Shown: piece by piece, positions 1 to 6,696 of the stretch
Position numbering within the stretch: the first letter of the stretch is position 1
How the letters are laid out: each line of letters begins with the position of its first letter
NCBI RefSeq assembly: GCF_900078755.1
Contig: NZ_FKIH01000002.1
Reading direction: 5' to 3' (one strand)
Source of the DNA: Ichthyocystis sparus
GTDB taxonomy: Bacteria; Pseudomonadota; Gammaproteobacteria; Burkholderiales; 2013Ark19i
DNA: 64,000 nucleotides
The notes under the pieces: generated by a model
Databases searched by the model: none
Told to the model about the DNA's origin: nothing
Seen by the model: the letters and a program-made list of their open reading frames with translations, nothing else
Position numbers and translations under genes: made by a program

Positions 1-102
1 GGATTTCTGGCAGAACTCTCAATGTCCTTTTGCCCTAATCCTATGAATTGAAGCTAATATTTGGAATTTGGAAGGTACCCACCTACTTGCAGTCCTACAG
101 CA

Positions 103-120
103 ATGTTTCACGTGAAACAT
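103..120. promoter_or_regulatory. parS: parS site 1
   Basis: Perfect 18-bp palindrome with core TGTTTCACGTGAAACA, the canonical ParB-binding parS sequence. First of 13 in the array. Confidence 0.9.
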
Positions 121-323
121 TATGGGAGTGTGTTTCCGGGGTACAAATACTCTTAAGTCATTTGTTGGTTATTTCATAAAATGGGGTTATTCTGAGGGTC
201 GTTCAAATCAGTTGGCCAATCGGATTTCTGGTAGAACTCTCAATGTCCTTTTGCCCTAATCCTATGAATTGAAGCTAACTTATTGGCGTTTGGGCGGTGC
301 CACCTACTTGCAGTCCTACAGCA

Positions 324-341
324 ATGTTTCACGTGAAACAT
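324..341. promoter_or_regulatory. parS: parS site 2
   Basis: Identical palindrome, 221 bp after site 1. Confidence 0.9.
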
Positions 342-541
342 TATGTGAATGTGTTTCCGGGGCACAAATACTCTTAAGTCATTTGTTGGTTTTTCATAAA
401 ATGGGGTTGTTCTGAGGGTCATTCAAACCAGTTGTCCGATTGGATTTCTGATAGAACCTCGATGCCCTTTTGTCGTAATCCTATGAATTGAAGCTAATAT
501 TTGGAGTTTGGACGGTACCACTTACTTGCAGTCCTACAGCA

Positions 542-559
542 ATGTTTCACGTGAAACAT
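542..559. promoter_or_regulatory. parS: parS site 3
   Basis: Identical palindrome, 218 bp after site 2. Confidence 0.9.
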
Positions 560-746
560 TATGGGGATGTGTTTCCGGGGTGTAAATACTCTTAAGTCAT
601 TTGTTGGTTTTTCATAAAATGGAGTTATTCTGAGGCTCATCCAAACCAGTTGGCCGGTAGGATTTCTGACAACTTTCAATGCCCTTTTGTCCTAGTTCTA
701 TGATTTGGAATTTGGAAGGTACCCACCTACTTGCAGTCCTACAGCA

Positions 747-764
747 ATGTTTCACGTGAAACAT
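747..764. promoter_or_regulatory. parS: parS site 4
   Basis: Identical palindrome, 205 bp after site 3. The shorter spacing comes from a small deletion in the metK-like and linker part of this unit. Confidence 0.9.
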
Positions 765-995
765 TATGTGAATGTGTTTCCGGTGTATAAATACTCTTAA
801 GCCATTTGTTTATTTTTCATAGAATGGGGTTATTCTGAGGGTCATTCAAACCAGTTGTCCGATCAGATTTCCGATAGAACTCTCGGTGTTCTTTTGTCCT
901 AACCTATGAATGGAAGCCAATACTATTGGAATTTGGAAATTGAAGCCAATACTATTGGAGTTTGGAAGGCACCACCTACTTGTAGTCCTACAGCA

Positions 996-1013
996 ATGTT
1001 TCACGTGAAACAT
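996..1013. promoter_or_regulatory. parS: parS site 5
   Basis: Identical palindrome, 249 bp after site 4. This unit has a short internal duplication ('gaagccaatactattgga' occurs twice, about 913-960), which explains the longer spacing. Confidence 0.9.
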
Positions 1014-1215
1014 TATGGGAATGTGTTTCCGGGGTATAAATACTCTTAAGTCATTTGTTGGTTTTTCATAAAATGGAGTTATTCCGATGGTCATCCAAAC
1101 CAGTTGTCCGATCGGATTTCTGGCAGAACTCTCAATGCCCTTTTGTCGTAATCCTATGAATTGAAGCTAACTTATTGGCGTTTGGGCGGTGCCACTTACT
1201 TGCAGTTCCACAGTA

Positions 1216-1233
1216 ATGTTTCACGTGAAACAT
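1216..1233. promoter_or_regulatory. parS: parS site 6
   Basis: Identical palindrome, 220 bp after site 5. The left flank reads 'cagta' instead of the usual 'cagca'. Confidence 0.9.
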
Positions 1234-1435
1234 TATGTGAATGTGTTTCCGGGGCACAAATACTCTTAAGTCATTTGTTGGTTTTTCATAAAATGGGGTT
1301 ATTCTGAGGGTCATTCAAACCAGTTGGCCGGTAGGATTTCTGATAGAACCTCGATGCCCTTTTGTCGTAATCCTATGAATTGAAGCTAATATTATTGGAG
1401 TTTGGAAGGCACTACCTACTTGCAGTCCTACAGCA

Positions 1436-1453
1436 ATGTTTCACGTGAAACAT
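1436..1453. promoter_or_regulatory. parS: parS site 7
   Basis: Identical palindrome, 220 bp after site 6. Confidence 0.9.
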
Positions 1454-1655
1454 TATGGGGATGTGTTTCCGGGGTATAAATACTCTTAAGTCATTTGTTG
1501 GTTTTTCATAAAATGGGGTTATTCCGAGGGTCATCCAAACCAGTTGTCCGATCGGATTTCTGGCAGAACTCTCAATGTCCTTTTGCCCTAATCCTATGAA
1601 TTGAAGCTAATATTTGGAATTTGGAAGGTACCCACCTACTTGCAGTCCTACAGCA

Positions 1656-1673
1656 ATGTTTCACGTGAAACAT
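1656..1673. promoter_or_regulatory. parS: parS site 8
   Basis: Identical palindrome, 220 bp after site 7. Confidence 0.9.
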
Positions 1674-1875
1674 TATGGGAATGTGTTTCCGGTGTATAAA
1701 TACTCTTAAGCCATTTGTTGGTTTTTCATAAAATGGGGTTATTCCGAGGGTCATCCAAACCAGTTGTCCGATCGGATTTCTGGCAGAACTCTCAATGTCC
1801 TTTTGCCCTAATCCTATGAATTGAAGCTAATATTTGGAATTTGGAAGGTACCCACCTACTTGCAGTCCTACAGCA

Positions 1876-1893
1876 ATGTTTCACGTGAAACAT
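1876..1893. promoter_or_regulatory. parS: parS site 9
   Basis: Identical palindrome, 220 bp after site 8. Confidence 0.9.
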
Positions 1894-1962
1894 TATGGGA
1901 ATGTGTTTCCGGTGTATAAATACTCTTAAGCCATTTGTTTATTTTTCATAGAATGGGGTTAT

Positions 1963-2031
1963 TCCGAGGGTCATCTAAACCAGTTGTCCGATCAGATTTC
2001 TGATGGAACTCTCAATGCCCTTTTGTCGTAA
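1963..2031 (+). pseudogene. Decayed metK 5' fragment inside the repeat unit (best copy)
   Basis: Aligned without gaps, 1961-2030 matches metK 2941-3010 at about 55 of 70 bases by hand count, including a run of 16 identical bases. In the metK frame it reads SEGHLNQLSDQISDG then TLNALLS and a TAA stop. MetK residues 12-33 read SEGHPDKLADQISDG then ILDALLS, so 16 of 22 residues agree. The same block, more or less degraded, recurs in every unit of the array. It has no start codon and is not a gene. Confidence 0.85.
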
Positions 2032-2096
2032 TCCTATGAATTGAAGCTAATATTATTGGAGTTTGGAAGGCACTACCTACTTGCAGTCCTACAGCA

Positions 2097-2114
2097 ATGT
2101 TTCACGTGAAACAT
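2097..2114. promoter_or_regulatory. parS: parS site 10
   Basis: Identical palindrome, 221 bp after site 9. Confidence 0.9.
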
Positions 2115-2316
2115 TATGGGAATGTGTTTCCGGGGTGTAAATACTCTTAAGTCATTTGTTGGTTTTTCATAAAATGGGGTTATTCTGAGGGTCATTCAAA
2201 CCAGTTGGCCGGTAGGATTTCTGATAGAACCTCGATGCCCTTTTGTCGTAATCCTATGAATTGAAGCTAATATTATTGGAGTTTGGAAGGCACTACCTAC
2301 TTGCAGTCCTACAGCA

Positions 2317-2334
2317 ATGTTTCACGTGAAACAT
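2317..2334. promoter_or_regulatory. parS: parS site 11
   Basis: Identical palindrome, 220 bp after site 10. Confidence 0.9.
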
Positions 2335-2534
2335 TATGGGAATGTGTTTCCGGGGTATAAATACTCTTAAGTCATTTGTTGGTTTTTCATAAAATGGAGT
2401 TATTCCGAGGGTCATTCAAACCAGTTGGCCGGTAGGATTTCTGATAGAACCTCGATGCCCTTTTGTCGTAATCCTATGAATTGAAGCTAATATTATTGGA
2501 ATTTGGAAGACCACCTACTTGCAGTCCTACAGCA

Positions 2535-2552
2535 ATGTTTCACGTGAAACAT
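2535..2552. promoter_or_regulatory. parS: parS site 12
   Basis: Identical palindrome, 218 bp after site 11. Confidence 0.9.
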
Positions 2553-2754
2553 TATGGGAATGTGTTTCCGGGGTATAAATACTCTTAAGTCATTTGTTGT
2601 TTATTTCATAAAATGGGGTTATTCTGAGGCTTATCCAAACCAGTTGGCCGGTAGGATTTCTGATATAACCTCGATGCCCTTTTGTCCTAATCTTATGAAT
2701 TGAAGCTAACTTATTGGCGTTTGGGCGGTGCCACTTACTTGCAGTTCCACAGTA

Positions 2755-2772
2755 ATGTTTCACGTGAAACAT
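2755..2772. promoter_or_regulatory. parS: parS site 13 (metK-proximal)
   Basis: Identical palindrome, 220 bp after site 12 and about 137 bp upstream of the metK start. The left flank 'cagta' matches site 6. Confidence 0.9.
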
Positions 2773-2844
2773 TATGGGAATGTGTTTCCGGTGTGTGGAT
2801 ACTTTTAAGCCACTTGTTTATTTTTCATAAAATGGAGTTATAAA

Positions 2845-2909
2845 AGCTGATACAAAGGCCCTATAATAACAGCTATTAAAGTATTTACTTTTTGGCAAGG
2901 CCTTTCCTT
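2845..2909 (+). promoter_or_regulatory. Possible H-type pseudoknot in the metK leader
   Basis: AGCTG (2845-2849) can pair with CAGCT (2870-2874). Within that loop AAAGGCC (2854-2860) is perfectly complementary to GGCCTTT (2899-2905), which ends four bases before the metK ATG and overlaps its likely ribosome-binding site (AAGG, 2897-2900). This topology, loop pairing over a Shine-Dalgarno, is that of SAM-II/SAM-V-type riboswitches, and metK is a usual target of SAM sensors. I cannot match it base by base to a known class. A competing reading is that TATAAT at 2862-2867 is the promoter -10 box, in which case the 5' stem would not be transcribed. Confidence 0.3.
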
Positions 2910-4055
2910 ATGTCTCTTGTTGTCAGTACTTCTGAATCTGTTTCTGAGGGCCATCCAGATAAATTGGCTGATCAGATTTCTGATGGAATTCTTGATGCTC
3001 TTTTGTCCTATGATCCTATGTCGAGAGTTGCGGCCGAAACTCTTGTAGCTGGTAACGTTGTTGTACTAGCAGGAGAAATATCCTCCTTAGCTTCTGTTGA
3101 TTATGAATGTATAGTTAGGAAGGTTATTCTTAATGTTGGTTATGTTGATGAAAATACAGGTATTAATGCAAACAATTGCAAGATAAATGTTTTCTATGGA
3201 GAGCAGAGTCCTGATATTTCTACTGCTGTTTTTAAAGGAAAAGAGTTGGCGGCAGGAGACCAGGGGTCGGTGTTTGGGTATGCTTCTGATGAAACAAAGT
3301 CTTTTATGCCCATGCCTGTTTGGTTGGCACACCGTTTAATGCAACGGCATAGTGAGGTTAGAAGAGACGGTAGATTGCCTTGGTTAATGCCTGATGCAAA
3401 ATCACAAGTTAGCATAAGCTATCGTGATGATCGTCCAGTTGCTGTTGATACCATAGTTTTTTCTACTCAACATAGGGAGGATGTTACCCATAAGGATTTG
3501 GTTGAGTCTGTCTTAGAAGAAATAATAAAACCAATGTTGCCAGACCTTCCTGAACAGAAGAACATTAACTTTTTTATTAATCCCACCGGAAGATTCGTAA
3601 TAGGAGGACCTCTAGGTGATTGTGGTCTTACTGGAAGGAAGATAGTTGTTGATACTTACGGGGGAGCTGTACCTCATGGCGGTGGGGCATTTTCTGGGAA
3701 GGATCCATCAAAAGTAGATCGGTCAGCGGCCTATGCTGCTAGGTATGTAGCAAAGAATGTTGTAGCTGCTGGTTTGGCCAAGAGATGTTGCGTGCAAATA
3801 TCCTATGCTATAGGACTCACCGCGCCAGTAAGCATATCTGTTAATACATTTGGAACATCTATAATACCTAAGGACGAGCTTAGAAGGGGTATTTTGCGTT
3901 GCTTTGATCTTACACCTCAGGGAATAATAGAGTCCCTGTCCTTGAGAAGAGCAATATACCTAAAAACAGCATCATTCGGCCACTTCGGCCGAAACGAGCC
4001 AGAATTTTCTTGGGAGGCAACTGACAAGGTGTACGACATAGCCGCTGCCTTATGA
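2910..4055 (+). CDS. metK: S-adenosylmethionine synthetase
   Basis: Makes S-adenosylmethionine from methionine and ATP in the cytoplasm. The protein is about 381 residues, the usual length. It carries the N-terminal motif TSESVSEGHPDK, the ATP-binding AAGDQGSVFGYA motif and the GGGAFSGKDPSKVDRSAAY loop, all diagnostic. I chose the ATG at 2910, with AAGG 9 bases upstream, because it aligns with the MetK N-terminus; a TTG at 2892 would add six residues. The gene lies directly after the parS array, whose units contain copies of its codons 12-33. Its stop abuts the convergent CADD-like gene with no gap. Confidence 0.97.
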   Translation: MSLVVSTSESVSEGHPDKLADQISDGILDALLSYDPMSRVAAETLVAGNVVVLAGEISSLASVDYECIVRKVILNVGYVDENTGINANNCKINVFYGEQSPDISTAVFKGKELAAGDQGSVFGYASDETKSFMPMPVWLAHRLMQRHSEVRRDGRLPWLMPDAKSQVSISYRDDRPVAVDTIVFSTQHREDVTHKDLVESVLEEIIKPMLPDLPEQKNINFFINPTGRFVIGGPLGDCGLTGRKIVVDTYGGAVPHGGGAFSGKDPSKVDRSAAYAARYVAKNVVAAGLAKRCCVQISYAIGLTAPVSISVNTFGTSIIPKDELRRGILRCFDLTPQGIIESLSLRRAIYLKTASFGHFGRNEPEFSWEATDKVYDIAAAL

Positions 4056-4790
4056 TTAAGGAAGAGCGCAGCTAATGTCCGAGCAATAAGTTGTATCTAT
4101 GGAATCTAAAAATCCTAGTAAAGCATCCGCTGCTCTCTGGCAGGCTGACTTCACGGACGATAACTTTTCTTCCGAATCCACAATACGTTCTAATATTTCA
4201 GCCTCTTCTGAAGAGTGGATCACATCAGCCTTTTCATGTACGGAGAAAAACTTGTAGGAGTCAGGATCTGTTAACCCGTAAAAATCTCTCAGGCCCGTAA
4301 TCTTTTGTCCCGCAACCTCTGGAATTTGTGATTCAAATGCATACATGGCTGCAAGACCGTTGTAGAACGGCTCATCCCTGCAAATTTTGTGAAAACAATC
4401 AAGCAAATTCCTTGTGCCAGGCAGAGTATCTTTGTCCAGCATATCAGACTCTTCCATTCCTAAAGAGAGACAGAAATTTCTCCACAGTTCTGGGTGGTTT
4501 TCATCTCCCTGCTCTTCTCCAACTAGATTAGAAAGGATTCTTTGTCGGATAGAAATGCCACAAGGATCACCCTCTGTGGGGAAATTGGGTGTATTACTAT
4601 GAATTGCGCTTAAGAACCTGGGCTCGTCCAAAACAAACTTAAAATACTCCTTAGCATACTTTTTGATATGTAACACACTCAAAAGACCCATTCTCCATTT
4701 TACATAATATCTGTGATCGAGCATTCTTCTCAGAGCAATTATAGAGTCCAGAGAATTTCTTACACAATTTTCGGATGATAAATTAGCCAT
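4056..4790 (-). CDS. CADD-like p-aminobenzoate synthase (heme-oxygenase fold)
   Basis: This resembles the Chlamydia CADD protein (PqqC/TENA-like helical fold), a di-metal enzyme that makes p-aminobenzoate for folate by cleaving one of its own tyrosines. I recognise the block with ESQIPEVAGQKITGLRDFYG and, after it, FFSVHEKADVIHSSEEAE, which supplies Glu, His, Asp and His metal ligands. The segment LDHRYYVKW near the N-terminus has tyrosines where the sacrificial Tyr27 of the chlamydial protein lies. The ATG at 4790 gives 244 residues; an upstream TTG at 4808 is possible. The gene converges on metK. Family assignment is from memory of the motifs; function is inferred. Confidence 0.8.
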   Translation of the reverse strand: MANLSSENCVRNSLDSIIALRRMLDHRYYVKWRMGLLSVLHIKKYAKEYFKFVLDEPRFLSAIHSNTPNFPTEGDPCGISIRQRILSNLVGEEQGDENHPELWRNFCLSLGMEESDMLDKDTLPGTRNLLDCFHKICRDEPFYNGLAAMYAFESQIPEVAGQKITGLRDFYGLTDPDSYKFFSVHEKADVIHSSEEAEILERIVDSEEKLSSVKSACQRAADALLGFLDSIDTTYCSDISCALP

Positions 4791-4836
4791 ATAAGTATGA
4801 GCCCGCAAACAAGTAAGGTAAGCATAAATTTTTACG

Positions 4837-4912
4837 TGGTGGGCCGTGCGCGGATCGAACGCGCGACCAACGGATTAAAAGTCCGCTGCTCTACCAGCTG
4901 AGCTAACGACCC
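4837..4912 (-). tRNA. tRNA-Lys (anticodon UUU)
   Basis: On the minus strand the cloverleaf starts GGGTCGT, has the D-arm TAGCTCAGCTGGTAGAGCA, an anticodon loop CTTTTAA within GGA/TCC, the T-arm GTTCGATCC and the acceptor ACGGCCC. It ends with discriminator A and an encoded CCA. Confidence 0.97.
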
Positions 4913-4997
4913 AAACACCCAACAGTATAGGAAACTTGCGCCAATTGTCAAAGCAGATTTTTTAACGTGTTTTTATATTTGCAGATGTGGGGGATAA

Positions 4998-6545
4998 TCA
5001 TAGTGCTTTTTCTCTTTTAAGCAAGGAGTCCCAAGCTTGATAGGAGCACACGGTCGATAAATTCAATATTCCTAATTTTACAAGCTTTTCTAATCCTGCC
5101 TTGTAACATGGGATCTTGTTTATAGTTATAGGAGTTGCTTGTTCACTATTTGATAAGTAACCTAGAAGCGCGGATAGGCTACTATCTCCTGCTGAGTTTT
5201 CGTATATAAAAATCTTAGAACTTTGATAATCCAAAGCATTATTTTGCGACAATATGCCGTTTAACTCAGTAAGACTATATAGGTACGACAGGTCATCTTT
5301 TGATGCACCTGATATGTTGTAAGCTGTTCCAAAATAGTATGCGTATGTTTTGATAATAGCTCTAGCAAGTTGTTTTTGATAAGTAAGATCAGATTCCACC
5401 TGCTTTATTAGATAAGGAACATTATATATGCCACTATACAGAATTAGATCAGATACATTTTCTCCATGCTTAGCAAAATCTATCCAGCCCGCAATTGCAT
5501 TGTATGCTCCACGTCTTCCACCTACTAGGATGATTTTGTTTGTTAATCCTGATGCTAATTGATCAACAAAATAAGATCTAGCAGCAATCCACGCATCTCT
5601 TACTTGTTCTCCTGTGCTATCTAGTATGAAATAAGATGGTTCTACCCCTACTGTATCGCCGTATCCAAGCATGTCTGGTGCTATAAAGACAAATCCTTGG
5701 CTGGCTGCCAATATAGCTAACCAAGTGTCTGTGCTGTTTTTGTTGGACGGGCTGTGCTTAGGTTGATCCCAGCTATGCAGATATATGATTGCTGGTAATT
5801 TAGTGTACTCTATGCCCTGAGCTACAGGATAAGCTACAAGGGCGCTGAGATTTTTTTCCCTTCCAAATGGGTCTGCCGATGAGTAGATCATCTTCCCAAT
5901 AGCAACATCGTATCTGCCCTCTAAAGTGCTAAGCGTATGGAGGTCGTTATCCATAATTTTACTTACCGTTGAAATAACCTCCTTACTTCTGGACTTGACC
6001 AACTTTCCAGTTAGTATCTCTAGAGGTTTAGTTATGCTGTAGGCAGGTACGATCTTTGTTCCTGAGTAGTCTTTCCATTTGTAGAAATCAGACAGTATTT
6101 CTTCCTGTCCTAGGTAGTTTCCTTGGAAACTGTTTTGTTGAGCTGTTTTAAATTCTGCAATGACAGAATCTCCGAGTACAAGTTTATATTTTTCTTCTGG
6201 TTGTAGATAATCTTCGTCTAAAAGTAGCTCATAAGTATTTAAGAACAATGATTGACTAGATGATAGAAATGATGAATTAAACACATGGGAATTTACTGTT
6301 CTACCCGTTTTAGATTCTACGATTTTGGGTTGACCACATAAATTCTTTTTTTCACTTTGATAATAGATGGTCATGCTATGGTTAAGGGGTACTTTTTCCG
6401 TAGTGGTTGGGTCTACGTATAGAACTACACATGCGTCCGGAGGTAATCGAGGTGATGTTTGTGATTTATCTGTGGATGCTAATGCTAAACAACTACTTAT
6501 AAAAACTGCCAAAGCTATAAGGTTCTTAATCATTTTTTCCCACAT
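4998..6545 (-). CDS. Exported alpha/beta-hydrolase-like protein, nucleophile replaced (paralogue A)
   Basis: A 515-residue protein with an N-terminal export signal (Lys-rich start, hydrophobic core, then SSCLALAS, where ISSC could be a lipobox). Residues 35-135 look like a bacterial Ig-like (Big_5-type) domain. Residues 215-360 look like an alpha/beta-hydrolase core: RYDVAIGKMIY, AIIYLHSW, FVFIAPDMLGYG, then IILVGGRRGAYNA at the nucleophile elbow. The expected G-x-S-x-G is G-G-R-R-G (342-346), so the catalytic serine position is Arg. It is paralogous to the divergent gene at 6697. The start may be the second ATG (6533). Export by the nearby T2SS is possible but unproven. Confidence 0.75.
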   Translation of the reverse strand: MWEKMIKNLIALAVFISSCLALASTDKSQTSPRLPPDACVVLYVDPTTTEKVPLNHSMTIYYQSEKKNLCGQPKIVESKTGRTVNSHVFNSSFLSSSQSLFLNTYELLLDEDYLQPEEKYKLVLGDSVIAEFKTAQQNSFQGNYLGQEEILSDFYKWKDYSGTKIVPAYSITKPLEILTGKLVKSRSKEVISTVSKIMDNDLHTLSTLEGRYDVAIGKMIYSSADPFGREKNLSALVAYPVAQGIEYTKLPAIIYLHSWDQPKHSPSNKNSTDTWLAILAASQGFVFIAPDMLGYGDTVGVEPSYFILDSTGEQVRDAWIAARSYFVDQLASGLTNKIILVGGRRGAYNAIAGWIDFAKHGENVSDLILYSGIYNVPYLIKQVESDLTYQKQLARAIIKTYAYYFGTAYNISGASKDDLSYLYSLTELNGILSQNNALDYQSSKIFIYENSAGDSSLSALLGYLSNSEQATPITINKIPCYKAGLEKLVKLGILNLSTVCSYQAWDSLLKREKAL

Positions 6546-6604
6546 GTTAGTACTCTATACTTACTACAGTCTACGAGCGAAATAATGCAATGTTATGCAC
6601 AACC

Positions 6605-6675
6605 ACACTGTGTTAGTAAGTAATCACACTTTCGTATGAACATTCTGGATTGATGTAATATCACACACATTGTGT
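6605..6675. promoter_or_regulatory. Two dyads in the divergent intergenic region, possible operator pair
   Basis: The 151-bp gap between the two divergent paralogues holds two related inverted repeats 60 bp apart: ACAC-T-GTGT (6605-6613) and ACACA-T-TGTGT (6665-6675). Both are followed by TTA. A weak plus-strand promoter (TTGATG 6650, TGTTAT 6673, 17-bp spacing) overlaps the second dyad. This placement would suit shared control of both genes. Confidence 0.3.
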
Positions 6676-6696
6676 TATGAGACTGTTTAATAATAA

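Larger units (their letters stand above)
1..2841. repeat. Tandem array of ~220-bp units, each with one parS site
   Basis: Thirteen units follow one another, most 218-221 bp from palindrome to palindrome; one interval is 205 bp and one 249 bp. Each has the perfect 18-bp palindrome ATGTTTCACGTGAAACAT, whose 16-bp core equals the classic bacterial parS consensus bound by ParB/Spo0J. Between the palindromes lie an AT-rich stretch, a block resembling the 5' end of metK, and a short block ending in a conserved 'ctacagcaatg'. Units differ by scattered substitutions and small indels while the palindrome is unchanged in all of them. The array runs off the left edge of the window, so its full length is unknown. 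It stops at about 2841, where unique metK leader begins. No gene in it is credible. Confidence 0.95.

Noticed and set aside
240..2772. Minus-strand reading frames of 60-82 codons repeating through the array, sharing MFHVKH and PFYEKPTNDLRVF
   Set aside because: They exist because the repeat is open by chance in that frame; MFHVKH is simply the translated parS palindrome. No ribosome-binding sites, and units with indels break them.
1..2841. CRISPR array
   Set aside because: Units are ~220 bp and similar along their whole length, with no short repeat/unique spacer pattern and no cas genes.
2839..2867. Firm metK promoter call
   Set aside because: TATAAT at 2862-2867 is a good -10 but no -35 box lies 16-18 bp upstream, and it conflicts with the pseudoknot reading, so left as an alternative.
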